64,000 nt of DNA, from positions 2,976,001-3,040,000 of the forward strand of contig NZ_CP095481.1 of assembly GCF_023023025.1 (NCBI RefSeq). The letters are read 5' to 3'. Below are positions 37,955-46,628 of this stretch, piece after piece (the stretch's first letter is position 1; each line of letters opens with the position of its first letter). This DNA is from Amycolatopsis sp. WQ 127309. Its GTDB lineage: Bacteria; Actinomycetota; Actinomycetes; Mycobacteriales; Pseudonocardiaceae. Position numbers and translations under genes: made by a program. The notes under the pieces were generated by a model. It made no database searches. It worked only from the letters and a program-made list of their open reading frames with translations, and was not told where the DNA came from.

Positions 37955-38308
37955 ATGCCCGCAGCCGACCAGAACGCCACCCCGCCCGGGTTCGGCATCA
38001 CGCTGGACACCGAAGCGACGGAGCCCCGGGTGGTGGTCACGGGTGAGCTCGATCTGCTCACCAGCCCGCAGCTGCAGGAGGCCTTGGCCGGCCTGATCGC
38101 GGACAAGCGCGCGCAGCGGGTCGTCGCCGATCTGACCGGGGTGACCTTCTTCGACTCTTCCGCGCTGAACGTGGTGCTGCGCGCCCAACGCCAGGCCGGC
38201 GAGCAGGACGTCCAGCTCGCGGTCGTCCCGAGCCCGGCCGTCAGCCGGGTGATCGAGCTCACCGGCGTGGCCGAACACCTGAGCGTGTCGGAGGACCCGC
38301 AAGCCTGA
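37955..38308 (+). CDS. STAS-domain anti-sigma factor antagonist
   Basis: A 117-residue STAS protein. The phosphorylation site is TFFDSSALN (Ser68/Ser69). In its dephosphorylated form such a protein binds the anti-sigma factor and frees the sigma factor. GAGGAGAAA precedes the ATG. The sigma and anti-sigma genes lie 0.7 kb away on the other strand, making it their likely partner, although the window also has an RsbW-like protein that could act on it. Confidence 0.9.
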   Translation: MPAADQNATPPGFGITLDTEATEPRVVVTGELDLLTSPQLQEALAGLIADKRAQRVVADLTGVTFFDSSALNVVLRAQRQAGEQDVQLAVVPSPAVSRVIELTGVAEHLSVSEDPQA

Positions 38309-38364
38309 TCCCCCGCTACGGTCCTGCGGTCTGATTCTGGTTCGCGGATCCTGGGGGCGGCACG

Positions 38365-39156
38365 ATGATGGGGCGCACACATGCCCTGACCGGGTGGTGC
38401 GCGGGCCTGGCCATCGCGCCCGCGGTCGGCGCGGGCTCGGTGCACCAAGCGGTGGTCTTCGCCGCGACGACAGCGGGCTTCGCCCTGCTGCCCGACCTGG
38501 ACCACCCCGGCGCGAGCGCGTCCCGGCTCCTCGGCTGGCTGACCGGCGCCCTGTCCTGGCTGCTGCGCCGCGTCTCGGCGGGCATCTACGCCCTGACGAA
38601 GGGCCCCCGCGACGAGAACGTCACGGGCAAGCACCGCCACCTCTCCCACACGGTCCTGTTCGCGGCCGGCCTGGGCGCGCTGACGTCCTGGGGCACCGAA
38701 ACGGGCGGCCCGTGGGCCGTGGTCGGCGTGGTGGTCTTCGGGTTGATGCTGGCGGAAGGCGCGCTGGGCGACTGGCTGCTGCCGGTGAGCGGCGCGGCGG
38801 TGGCGTGGTGGTTCTTCACCGCCCCACCGGACCGCGCGGGCGAGCTGGCCTCGATCACGGGCTGGCTCGGCGTCGCGGTCGCGGCGGGCTGCTTGACGCA
38901 CTGCCTCGGTGACGCACTGACCGAAGCCGGCTGCCCGTTCCTGTTCCCGGTGCCCATCGCGGGCGAGACCTGGTACGAGATCCGGCCGCCGCGGGCGTTG
39001 CGCTTCCGCACCGGCAAGAAGGTGGAGAAGCGGCTCATCTTCCCGGTGTTCGCGGTGCTGGCGGTCCTGCTGGTGCCGGGGGTCTGGGACTACTCGGTGA
39101 GCACGTTCCAGCGCCTGTTCATCCCGCCGGCGAGCCAGCAGGCGACGACGCCGTGA
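38365..39156 (+). CDS. membrane-bound metal-dependent hydrolase (DUF457/YdjM family)
   Basis: A 263-residue membrane protein of the YdjM/DUF457 group. Conserved His/Asp motifs: MMGRTHALTGWCAG at the start, LLPDLDHPGASAS, KHRHLSHTV and LTHCLGDALTEAG. About six hydrophobic segments. Family members are thought to be integral phosphohydrolases; the best known is under LexA control. Function here is unknown. Its 3' end overlaps the convergent SnoaL-like gene by 38 bases. Confidence 0.87.
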   Translation: MMGRTHALTGWCAGLAIAPAVGAGSVHQAVVFAATTAGFALLPDLDHPGASASRLLGWLTGALSWLLRRVSAGIYALTKGPRDENVTGKHRHLSHTVLFAAGLGALTSWGTETGGPWAVVGVVVFGLMLAEGALGDWLLPVSGAAVAWWFFTAPPDRAGELASITGWLGVAVAAGCLTHCLGDALTEAGCPFLFPVPIAGETWYEIRPPRALRFRTGKKVEKRLIFPVFAVLAVLLVPGVWDYSVSTFQRLFIPPASQQATTP

Positions 39157-39592
39157 ACCGGCGGATCCGCTCCGCCGCCGCGGCCGTGTCGCTGTAGTCG
39201 CGGGAGCGCGTGATCCGGCCGTCGGCGATCGTCATGACCATCACGTACGAAGAGGCGAACGTCTCGCCCGCCATCTCCCCGTGCAGGTCGAACTCCGCCA
39301 CCAGCACCGCCGGGTCCGCCGTCTCGTGCACGACGACGTTCTCCGCCTTGACCAGCCGCCGGACGCCGCCCGCGGCGCGGAAGCGGCGGCGGAGCTCCTC
39401 GCGGCCCTTCGTCAGCCGGGGCACGCCGGCCGGGGTGAAGGGCATCTCGACCACCACGTCCTCGGCGTACAGGTCGGCGAGGTCGTCCCAGCGGTTCGCC
39501 ACCGAAGCCGCCAGGAACCGGTCGAACACCTCGCGCGCCGGGCTCGGCAATCCTGTCGCGGCCGTGACGTTCTCGGACACGGTGTGTGGCAT
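39119..39592 (-). CDS. SnoaL/NTF2-like fold protein
   Basis: A 157-residue cone-shaped NTF2-like protein (REVFDRFLAASVANRWDDLA at the start, SYVMVMTIADGRITRSRDY at the end). Members are small-molecule isomerases, cyclases or ketosteroid isomerase-like enzymes. AGGAGAA precedes the ATG. A TetR-family gene is divergent from it with a 97-bp spacer holding candidate operators, so it is probably the regulated target. Confidence 0.85.
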   Translation of the reverse strand: MPHTVSENVTAATGLPSPAREVFDRFLAASVANRWDDLADLYAEDVVVEMPFTPAGVPRLTKGREELRRRFRAAGGVRRLVKAENVVVHETADPAVLVAEFDLHGEMAGETFASSYVMVMTIADGRITRSRDYSDTAAAAERIRRFTASSPAGSPAG

Positions 39593-39617
39593 CGGAATTC
39601 TCCTGAGAAGATGTGCG

Positions 39618-39667
39618 TTGAATCGGAACGGTGCACCCGCTTACGACAATACGGAGCTATCGTTCCG
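39618..39667. promoter_or_regulatory. divergent promoter/operator region of the TetR gene
   Basis: TTGAAT and TTACGA are 17 bases apart (39618-39646, plus strand). The arms CGGAACG (39624-39630) and CGTTCCG (39661-39667) form a 7-bp inverted repeat flanking the region, plausible TetR half-sites. Confidence 0.4.
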
Positions 39668-39689
39668 GTTGTCAACGAGGAGGAACTCG

Positions 39690-40235
39690 ATGGAGAAGAC
39701 CGGCCTGCGGGCGGACGCGCGGCGCAACCGGGCGAAGGTCCTGGCTGCCGCCGAAGAGGCGTTCGCCGCCGACGGGCTGGCCGTGCCGCTCGACGACATC
39801 GCGCGGCTGGCCGGCGTCGGGGCCGGCACCGTCTACCGGCACTTCCCCAGCAAGGAAGCGCTGTTCCAGGCCGTCGTCCTCGAGCGCATCACCCAGTTCA
39901 CCGAAGAGGCCCGCAGCCTCGCCGACGCGGCCGACCCCGGCGAAGTCTTCTTCGGCTACTTCGTCCGCGTCATCAAGCAGGCTTCGCTCAACCGCGCCAT
40001 CTGCGACGCCCTCACCGAGGCCGGCGGCATCGGCTTCAAGGCCGACGCGGGTGACGACTTCCGCGGCGCCTTCGGCGTGCTGCTCGAACGCGCGCAGGCC
40101 GTCGGCGCCGTCCGCACCGACATCGACGGCGACGACCTGCGGGCGCTGATGGTCGGCTGCCTGGCCGTCGAGCGGTACGCGCCGGGCAGCGGGCACCTGG
40201 TCCGCGTGGTGGTCGACGGGCTCAAGACGCCGTGA
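39690..40235 (+). CDS. TetR-family transcriptional regulator
   Basis: A 181-residue regulator with an N-terminal TetR helix-turn-helix (VPLDDIARLAGVGAGTVYRH, then FPSKEALF) and a variable ligand-binding C-terminal domain. GAGGAGG precedes the ATG. It is divergent from the SnoaL-like gene, its likely target. The ligand is unknown. Confidence 0.9.
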   Translation: MEKTGLRADARRNRAKVLAAAEEAFAADGLAVPLDDIARLAGVGAGTVYRHFPSKEALFQAVVLERITQFTEEARSLADAADPGEVFFGYFVRVIKQASLNRAICDALTEAGGIGFKADAGDDFRGAFGVLLERAQAVGAVRTDIDGDDLRALMVGCLAVERYAPGSGHLVRVVVDGLKTP

Positions 40236-40350
40236 CCGGCAGTTGCCGGGCCGGGTCACCGGTTCGGCAGCCGCCGGAGGTGTGTAACGAGAGTTAAGAT
40301 CGACGCGAGTTTCCTCGTATCTGCGCTGCGCGTGGCGAGGGGGTGCCCGG

Positions 40351-40677
40351 ATGTCCACCCGACCCAGCTGGGGCTCCGCCGTGGTGATCGGGCTGGCGGG
40401 CTTCGCCACCGGATTGCTGGTGGCCGCACTGCTCGTCGCGGGCCGTCCGACCCCGCCTCCCGTCGAGTCCACCCAGCCGGCGCCGACGTCGTCCGCACCG
40501 ATCCGGCCCGTCACGGTCACGGCCCCCGCCCCGCCCGCTTCCACGGTCACGGCCGTCGAAACCGTGCCGCCGACGACGTCGACCACCCTCGTGCAGGTGA
40601 CGGTCTCGCCGACGCCGTCGACGACCACCCCGACCCCGACGTCGACCTCGCTGGTCGCCACCACCAGCCAGGACTGA
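40351..40677 (+). CDS. small membrane-anchored Thr/Pro-rich protein of unknown function
   Basis: A 108-residue protein with one membrane segment (about residues 10-30, VVIGLAGFATGLLVAALLVA) followed by a Thr/Ser/Pro/Val-rich tail predicted to lie outside the cell. No domain is recognised. The low-complexity tail makes homology calls unreliable. Before the IS insertion it would have ended only three bases from the convergent ABC permease gene. Confidence 0.6.
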   Translation: MSTRPSWGSAVVIGLAGFATGLLVAALLVAGRPTPPPVESTQPAPTSSAPIRPVTVTAPAPPASTVTAVETVPPTTSTTLVQVTVSPTPSTTTPTPTSTSLVATTSQD

Positions 40678-40679
40678 GC

Positions 40680-40685
40680 GCTAGC
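40680..40685. repeat. target-site duplication of the IS, left copy (GCTAGC)
   Basis: Direct 6-bp copy of 41797-41802, immediately outside the left IS end. It matches the NCTAGN target preference known for IS481 elements. Confidence 0.8.
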
Positions 40686-41796
40686 TGTTCTGTCCGGGGA
40701 GGTTGCGATCGGTGCGACACGTGACCGGATGATCTTGGCATAAGGGAGGGCCTCCGGGTTCGGTGTGGATTGCGACGTCTACACCGACCAACGGAGACCC
40801 TCGTGACCCACGCTAACGCACCCCTGACCCCGACCGGCAGACTGCGCCTGGCCCGCTGCGTCGTCGAGGACCGATGGCCACTGCGACGAGCAGCGGAACG
40901 ATTCCAGGTATCGGTCTCCACCGCCGCACGATGGGCCACTCGGTACCGCAACCAGGGCGAGGCCGGGATGACCGACCGTTCCTCCCGGCCCCGGACCAGC
41001 CCGAACCGGACACCCAGCCGCACCGAACGGCGCGTGATCAACGTCCGGGTGACCCGGCGGTGGGGCCCGGCCCGCATCGCCTTCCTGCTCGGCCTGAACC
41101 CCTCGACAGTGCATCGGGTCCTGACCCGCTACCGGCTGGCCCGGCTGGCCCATCTCGATCGGGCCACCGGCCGCCCGGTCCGCCGCTACGAGCACGCCGC
41201 CCCCGGTGATCTGGTCCACGTCGACATCAAGAAACTCGGCAACATCCCCGACGGCGGCGGCCACAAAGTCCACGGCCGCATCATCGGCGGGCGCAACAGC
41301 GCCGCCCACCGCGACCCCGCCCGGCCCCGCAAGGTCGGTGGCCGCGCGAACCTGGGCTACAGCTACCTGCACAACGCCGTGGATGACCACTCCCGGCTGG
41401 CCTACACCGAGATCCTGACCGATGAGACCAAGGAGACCGCGGCCGCGTTCTGGACCCGGGCTCGAGCGTTCTTCACCAGCTACGGCATCACCGTGACCAG
41501 GGTGCTGACCGACAACGGCTCCTGCTACCGCTCACGTCTCTGGCGCGACACGCTGCGCGACACGCAGATCACCCACAAACGCACCCGGCCTTACCGGCCG
41601 CAGACCAACGGCAAGGTGGAGCGGTTCAACCGGACTCTGCTCGAGGAGTGGGCCTACAGCCGGCCTTACCGCACCGAGACCGAACGCCGGGCGGCGCTGC
41701 CGGGCTGGTTGCACACCTACAACCACCACCGAGGACACACGTCACTAGCTGGTCAACCACCTGTCAGCCGCGTTCTCAACCTCACAGGGCAATACA
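40686..41796 (+). mobile_element. IS481-family insertion sequence (1111 bp)
   Basis: The element starts TGTTCTGTCCGGGGAGGTTG, and the complement of its other end reads TGTATTGCCCTGTGAGGTTG: imperfect 20-bp terminal inverted repeats (15 of 20 matching). One transposase gene fills it. It is flanked by a GCTAGC duplication, so it is a single complete and apparently recent copy. The insertion point lies in the stop codon of the neighbouring ABC permease gene, which the duplication restores. Confidence 0.85.
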
Positions 41797-41801
41797 GCTA
41801 G
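40803..41801 (+). CDS. IS481-family transposase
   Basis: A 332-residue transposase. An N-terminal helix-turn-helix (WPLRRAAERFQVSVSTAARW) precedes an rve/integrase catalytic core. The DDE residues are in DLVHVDIKKLG, VLTDNGSCY and NGKVERFNRTLLEEW. Frame and length are intact, so it may be active. The stop TAG is not inside the element: it is supplied by the CTAG of the right target duplication. GTG is preferred over an in-frame upstream codon. Confidence 0.9.
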   Translation: MTHANAPLTPTGRLRLARCVVEDRWPLRRAAERFQVSVSTAARWATRYRNQGEAGMTDRSSRPRTSPNRTPSRTERRVINVRVTRRWGPARIAFLLGLNPSTVHRVLTRYRLARLAHLDRATGRPVRRYEHAAPGDLVHVDIKKLGNIPDGGGHKVHGRIIGGRNSAAHRDPARPRKVGGRANLGYSYLHNAVDDHSRLAYTEILTDETKETAAAFWTRARAFFTSYGITVTRVLTDNGSCYRSRLWRDTLRDTQITHKRTRPYRPQTNGKVERFNRTLLEEWAYSRPYRTETERRAALPGWLHTYNHHRGHTSLAGQPPVSRVLNLTGQYS

Positions 41802-41802
41802 C
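41797..41802. repeat. target-site duplication of the IS, right copy (GCTAGC)
   Basis: This copy contains both the transposase stop (TAG, plus strand) and the ABC permease stop (TAG on the minus strand). Confidence 0.8.
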
Positions 41803-43432
41803 CGACGTCGCGGCGGCGCCAGCCGATCAGCCCCGCGCCCAGCGCCACCACCGTGACCACCAGGAGCCAGACCAGCGGCGTCGCCACGAACGGCTGGCTC
41901 GGGAGCTTCGGCGGGTGCTGGAACGGCGAGACGTCCAGCACGCCCTGCGGTGCGTTGACGATCGGGCCGAGCAGGCTGATCAGCAGCGCCAAGGCGCCGA
42001 CGCCCCAAGCCGCGGCCGAGTAGGCCGGCCGCAGGCCGAAGAGCGTCACCGCCAGCGCGATCACCACCCACGTCGCGGGCAGCTGGACCAGCATCCCGCT
42101 CAGCACGTCACCGACCGAGCCGCCGACGTCGTGGGTGCGCAACCCGTTGGCCAGCCCCAGGAACAGGCCGCCGGTCAGCAGCAGCAACGCCGTGCCGAGG
42201 AACGCGAACACCAGGTGCCCGCCCGCCCAGCGCAGCTTGCCGACGCTGGTCGCCAGCACCGGTTCGAGCCGGATCGCCGTCTCCTCGCCGCGCATCCGCA
42301 GCACGGCCTGGATGCCGTAGAGCGACGCGACCATCGCGAACATGCCGGCCATCGTGGCGAGGAACGCCTGCGTGAGGCCGTGTGCGCCGCCGAGCCGTTC
42401 CATGATCTGCTGCGCCTGCGGGCTCGAGCCGACGAGACCGCCGATGCCGCTGGCGATCGAGCCGAACACCGCGCCGACGACGGCCATCCCGATCGTCCAG
42501 CCGAGCAGCGGGCCGCGGTGCAGCCGCCAGGCCAGCGCGAGCGGGGACCGCAGGCTCGCGGCCGCCCGCGCCGGGCCCGGCCGCGGCGGCAGGAAACCGA
42601 CGCCGACGTCGCGGCGGGGGAGCAGCCAGTACGCGGCCGCGCCGATCACCAAGGCCAGCGCCACCGGCAGCAGCAGCACCCACCAGCGTTCGCCGGCGAA
42701 CGCGCGGATCTGCTGCACCCAGCCGATCGGCGACAGCCACGACAGCCAGCGAGCGTCCACAGTGGAGTCACCCGCGCCGCGCAGCAGGAACGCGGCGCCG
42801 ACCACGGCCGTGCCGATCCCGTTGGCCGTGCGGGAGTACTCGGCGAGCTGGACGGCGACCGCGGCGACGGCGGTGAACACCAGCCCGGCCAACGCGATCG
42901 ACGCGCCGAAGGCGAGGGAGCCGGCCGCGGGCAGGCCCGCGCCGACCATCGAGCCGACCTGGATCAGCCCGATCAGCACGCTCGCCGCGCCGGCCACCAG
43001 CACCCCGGCGGTCAGCGCCGCGTACCGGCCGACGACCGCGGACGCGAGCAGCTCGGCGCGCCCGGTGTCCTCCTCGGCACGCGTGTGCCGCGTGACGGTG
43101 AAGACCGCCATCAGCCCGATCAGCAGCGCCAGGAACCCGCACATGCGCCAGGCGATGAACCCGCCCGCGCTGGTCAGGTCGAACGGCGGCCCGTAGAGCA
43201 GCGCGTACGACGGGTTGGCGGTCGCGCCCGCCTGCAGCGCGAGGCGGTCGGCGCCGGTCGGGTAGAACTGCGCGAACGTCTTGACGGTGCTCGCCGGGAT
43301 GACGCTGAGCAGCACGATCCAGATCGGCAGGGTCACGCGGTCGCGGCGCAGCGCGAGCCGCGTCAGGTGCCAGGTGCCGGCCAGTTCGTGGGCCGGCGCG
43401 GTTTCGGTTTCGCGGGCGAGGGTCGCGGTCAC
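41798..43432 (-). CDS. ABC exporter permease, anthracycline/antibiotic type
   Basis: A 544-residue membrane protein with about twelve hydrophobic segments in two repeated halves ([19 protein letters not shown] and [20 protein letters not shown] mark the halves), as in the TnrB3/tetronasin-type exporters. With the coupled ATPase it probably pumps out an antibiotic or lipid. The GTG start overlaps the ATPase stop (GTGA). The last codon abuts the IS element, whose target duplication preserves the stop codon. Confidence 0.88.
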   Translation of the reverse strand: MTATLARETETAPAHELAGTWHLTRLALRRDRVTLPIWIVLLSVIPASTVKTFAQFYPTGADRLALQAGATANPSYALLYGPPFDLTSAGGFIAWRMCGFLALLIGLMAVFTVTRHTRAEEDTGRAELLASAVVGRYAALTAGVLVAGAASVLIGLIQVGSMVGAGLPAAGSLAFGASIALAGLVFTAVAAVAVQLAEYSRTANGIGTAVVGAAFLLRGAGDSTVDARWLSWLSPIGWVQQIRAFAGERWWVLLLPVALALVIGAAAYWLLPRRDVGVGFLPPRPGPARAAASLRSPLALAWRLHRGPLLGWTIGMAVVGAVFGSIASGIGGLVGSSPQAQQIMERLGGAHGLTQAFLATMAGMFAMVASLYGIQAVLRMRGEETAIRLEPVLATSVGKLRWAGGHLVFAFLGTALLLLTGGLFLGLANGLRTHDVGGSVGDVLSGMLVQLPATWVVIALAVTLFGLRPAYSAAAWGVGALALLISLLGPIVNAPQGVLDVSPFQHPPKLPSQPFVATPLVWLLVVTVVALGAGLIGWRRRDVG

Positions 43433-44325
43433 TTCGCGCTCGCCTCGGTCGTGTAGTGCCGCAGGAACAGCTCTTCCAGCGTCGGCGGCCGGCTGACCAG
43501 GCTCCGCACGCCGACCTGGGTCAGCTGGCGCAGCGCCTCGTCGAGCGAGCGCGTCTCGACGTCGAACCGGACGCGGTTGCCGTCGACCTTGAGGTCGTGG
43601 ACGTTCGCCAGCGTCGCCAGGCCGTTGGGCGGTCCGGCGAGCTCGGCGGTGATCGACGTCCGCGTCAGGTGGCGCAGCTCGGCGAGCGTGCCCGACTCGA
43701 CCGTGCGGCCGCCCGAGATGATGCTCACCTTGTCGCACAGCGCCTCGACCTCGGCGAGGATGTGGCTGGAGAGCAGCACCGTGCGGCCCTGTTCGCGCTC
43801 CTCCTGGATGGCGTACTGGAACGTCGCCTCCATCAGCGGGTCGAGCCCGGACGTCGGCTCGTCGAGGATCAGCAGGTCCACCCGGGACGCCAGCGCGGCG
43901 ACGATGGCGACCTTCTGCCGGTTGCCCTTCGAGTACGTCCGCCCCTTCTTCTTCGGGTCGAGGTCGAACCGCTCGAGCAGGTCGGCGCGCCGCTTCTCGT
44001 CGAGGCCGCCGCGCAGCCGGCCGAGCAGGTCGATCACCTCGCCGCCGGAGAGGTTGGGCCAGAGGTTGACGTCGCCGGGCACGTAGGCCAGGCGGCGGTG
44101 CAGGCTCGCCGCGTCCTTCCAGGGGTCGCCGCCGAGCAGCCGGACGTCCCCCGAATCCGCGTGGAGCAGGCCGAGCAGGACCCGGACGGTGGTCGACTTC
44201 CCGGCGCCGTTCGGGCCCAGGAATCCGTGTACTTCCCCAGTAGGTACCTGCAGATCGAGGCCGTCCAGGGCCTTCGTCCGGCCGAACGACTTGTGCAAGC
44301 CGGAGATCGCGATGGCATTTTCCAT
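43429..44325 (-). CDS. ABC exporter ATP-binding protein, DrrA type
   Basis: A 298-residue ATPase with Walker [10 protein letters not shown], a signature region [12 protein letters not shown], Walker [13 protein letters not shown] and a His switch LLSSHILAE. The C-terminal tail ([20 protein letters not shown], then [10 protein letters not shown]) is typical of drug-exporting DrrA-like ATPases. It is the first gene of a two-gene exporter operon divergent from a MarR/GbsR-like regulator. A TTCAC-N6-GTGAA palindrome lies between them. Confidence 0.93.
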   Translation of the reverse strand: MENAIAISGLHKSFGRTKALDGLDLQVPTGEVHGFLGPNGAGKSTTVRVLLGLLHADSGDVRLLGGDPWKDAASLHRRLAYVPGDVNLWPNLSGGEVIDLLGRLRGGLDEKRRADLLERFDLDPKKKGRTYSKGNRQKVAIVAALASRVDLLILDEPTSGLDPLMEATFQYAIQEEREQGRTVLLSSHILAEVEALCDKVSIISGGRTVESGTLAELRHLTRTSITAELAGPPNGLATLANVHDLKVDGNRVRFDVETRSLDEALRQLTQVGVRSLVSRPPTLEELFLRHYTTEASAK

Positions 44326-44345
44326 GCTTCGGAAGCTACACTGAT

Positions 44346-44361
44346 TTCACGAAGTTGTGAA
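44346..44361. promoter_or_regulatory. palindromic operator candidate TTCAC-N6-GTGAA
   Basis: Located in the 93-bp divergent spacer between exporter and regulator genes, 21 bases from the ATPase start. Size and place fit MarR-type binding. Confidence 0.5.
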
Positions 44362-44418
44362 GTTAAGAAAATGTCTAGACTGAGTGATCTTGACTGGGTG
44401 GTGCGAGAGGATGGCCGG

Positions 44419-44913
44419 ATGACGACGCCTGACACGAAGCGAGATGAAGACGCCGTCCGCCGGTACGTCGAGAGCTTGGCCCTGGTGCTCTCGCAGATCG
44501 GGATGCAACGCATGTCCGCGCGGGTGTTCGCGGCCCTGATGACCACCGACGAAGGCCGCCTGACCGCGGCCGACCTGGCCTCGCAGCTGTCGGTCAGCCC
44601 GGCCGCCGTCTCCGGTGCCGTGCGCTTCCTGGAACAGATCGGCCTGGTCGCCAAGGAACGCGAGCCCGGCGAGCGCCGCGACCACTACCGCCTCTTCGAC
44701 GACCTCTGGTACGCCACGTTCCTCAAGCGCGACCGCATGATCATCATGTGGCGCGACGCGGCCGAGAACGGCATCGACGCGCTGGGCGAGGGGTCACCCG
44801 CCGGCGACCGGCTCGCGGAGATGCGGGACTTCCTGTCGTTCATGCTCGGCGAGCTCAACGACATGTACGAGCGCTGGCACAAGATGCGCGAAGAGAAGAA
44901 CCGCGCCAGCTAA
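44419..44913 (+). CDS. MarR/GbsR-like transcriptional regulator
   Basis: A 164-residue regulator with a winged helix (LTAADLASQLSVSPAAVSGA, then VRFLEQIGLVAKER) and a long C-terminal dimer helix. GbsR-like MarR proteins often repress adjacent exporters. GAGAGGA lies eight bases before the chosen ATG; an ATG 48 bases upstream is in frame but overlaps the promoter region. It probably controls the divergent DrrA-like exporter. Confidence 0.87.
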   Translation: MTTPDTKRDEDAVRRYVESLALVLSQIGMQRMSARVFAALMTTDEGRLTAADLASQLSVSPAAVSGAVRFLEQIGLVAKEREPGERRDHYRLFDDLWYATFLKRDRMIIMWRDAAENGIDALGEGSPAGDRLAEMRDFLSFMLGELNDMYERWHKMREEKNRAS

Positions 44914-44922
44914 CGTCGAGGC

Positions 44923-45600
44923 GTGATCCTCCTCCTCGCCGCCCAAGCGGTCTACGTCAAGCGGACGACGCCGCGGCTGCCCGGGGCCGCCGGGCCTGTC
45001 GACGGCGTCGTCGCGGGCGCGGGGGAGCCGTTCCGGCTGGCCGTGCTCGGGGAGTCCACAGTGGACGGCGTCGGCGCGGCCACCCACGAAGAGGCGCTGA
45101 CCGGCTGCCTCGCCCGTGAGCTCGCGACGGGCGGCCGGGCCGTGCGCTGGCAGGCCGTCGGGCGGACCGGGGCCAACGCCCGGACCGTCCGCGCCGAGCT
45201 GGCGCCGCTCGTGGAGCCCGCCGATCTCGTGGTGATCGCCCTCGGCGTCAACGACACGATCGAGCTGCGGACCGCCGCCGGCTACCGGCGTGACCTGCTG
45301 GCTCTCGTCGTCGACCTGCGCCGCCGGCTCGGGCCGGTAGACGTCGTCCTCGCCGGCGTGCCGCCGATGGCGCGCTTCCCGTCGCTGCCGCGGCCGCTGC
45401 GGGACGTCCTCGCCGCCCGGTCGACCGCGCTCGACGCGGCGGCCGCCGCCGTGGCGCGCGTTCCCGGCGTCACGCACGTGCCGATGGCGCCCGGCCTGCT
45501 CGACCCGGCGGCCTTCGCGCCGGATCGCTTCCACCCGGGCCCGGCGGGCTACGCGCGGTGGGCGCAAACGCTTGCCGCCGCACTCTCGGTGATCAAGTAG
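44923..45600 (+). CDS. SGNH/GDSL-type hydrolase
   Basis: A 225-residue esterase-fold protein. The SGNH blocks are VLGESTVDGVG (Ser), GRTGANARTV (Gly), ALGVND (Asn) and APDRFHPGPAGYARWA (Asp/His). It may deacylate carbohydrate or lipid esters. A short hydrophobic start (MILLLAAQAVYV) could be a membrane anchor or part of a poorly chosen start. It follows the regulator gene by nine bases, so co-transcription is likely. The gene carries one copy of the TCCACAGTGGA palindrome. Confidence 0.83.
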   Translation: MILLLAAQAVYVKRTTPRLPGAAGPVDGVVAGAGEPFRLAVLGESTVDGVGAATHEEALTGCLARELATGGRAVRWQAVGRTGANARTVRAELAPLVEPADLVVIALGVNDTIELRTAAGYRRDLLALVVDLRRRLGPVDVVLAGVPPMARFPSLPRPLRDVLAARSTALDAAAAAVARVPGVTHVPMAPGLLDPAAFAPDRFHPGPAGYARWAQTLAAALSVIK

Positions 45601-46022
45601 CCGCATTCCGTCGATCTTCGGAAATTCTCGGGCATTCGTGTATCTGGCGGTCCCGCCACTGCGTCCTGTGGAGCAGCCAAGCACGGAGATCGGATCGGGC
45701 AGGGGGTGCCGGGTTCGGAGGAAAACGCGGTGGCCGGGAGCCGAGGGGGCCCCCGGACGCCGTCGGCCGGGTGCCCTTCGGGGGAGGGGTCATCCGGCGG
45801 GGCCCGTTGGGGAGCGGGCCCGTGAGGGAGGGGAGTACCGGCCGGCGCGAGTCCACACGCCTGCGTCGGCCGGTACCTCCCCCGCAGCCGTTGACCGCGA
45901 GCGTGACCGACGAACTAAGAGACTTGATGTATCCGAGATCCACCTGCACGCTCCTTCCCCCCGAAGGACCCGCGATACTGCCGAAGCCGACTCGAAGACG
46001 TTTCCGAAGAGGGGCAGATACG
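45601..46022. other. 422-bp gene-free region upstream of the ECF sigma gene
   Basis: No gene is supported. GC-rich hairpins occur (for example GGCCCG/CGGGCC at 45801-45820). A weak promoter candidate TTGACC-N17-ACTAAG lies at 45891-45919. GAGGGG before 46023 is the sigma gene's ribosome binding site. Confidence 0.45.
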
Positions 46023-46628
46023 GTGACCGACGTGCAAACCGCAGAGGTTGATCCTCCTTGGGAGGGCCTGACCGGCGCCGAGCTGCATGCCGCCTGCATG
46101 CACGCGGCGAGAGAAGGCGACCGCCAGGCGATGGCCCGCCTGGTCGACGAGCTCACCCCGCTCGTCTGGCACGTGGCCCGGGCCAACGGGCTCGACCGCT
46201 CGGTCGCCGAGGACGTGGTCCAGACCGTGTGGCTCGCCCTCTTCAGCCAGCTCGGGAAGCTGCGTGATCCCAAGGCGCTCGCCGCCTGGTTGATCACCAC
46301 GACCCGGCGCGAAGCGACCCACCCGCACGGCCGCCGCATCCAGCCCGTCCCGCTGAGCGACGAGGTGGCCGAAGCCATGCCCAGCACCCAACCGGCTCCC
46401 GAAGACGAAGCCGTCCGCGCCGACCGCGACCGCCGGGTCTGGCGCGCCTTCGTCCGGCTGCCCCACCGCTGTCAGGAGTTGCTCCGGCTGACCGTCCTCG
46501 CGGGCCGCGCGGAGTACCAGCTCGTCGCCGAAGCGCTGCGGATGCCGCGCGGCAGCGTCGGACCGACCAGAGGGCGCTGCCTCGACCAGATGCGCGATCT
46601 CCTCGCCAGTGAAGGGGGAAGCCGATGA
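46023..46628 (+). CDS. ECF-type RNA polymerase sigma factor
   Basis: A 201-residue sigma-70-family protein with region 2 (LVDELTPLVWHVARANGLDR, then SVAEDVVQTVWLALF) and region 4 (FVRLPHRCQELLRLTVLAGR, then YQLVAEALRMPRGSVGPTRG). No classical anti-sigma gene is next to it; the coupled downstream gene encodes a small repeat-type protein instead. GTG start with GAGGGG upstream. The target promoters are unknown. Confidence 0.9.
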   Translation: MTDVQTAEVDPPWEGLTGAELHAACMHAAREGDRQAMARLVDELTPLVWHVARANGLDRSVAEDVVQTVWLALFSQLGKLRDPKALAAWLITTTRREATHPHGRRIQPVPLSDEVAEAMPSTQPAPEDEAVRADRDRRVWRAFVRLPHRCQELLRLTVLAGRAEYQLVAEALRMPRGSVGPTRGRCLDQMRDLLASEGGSR

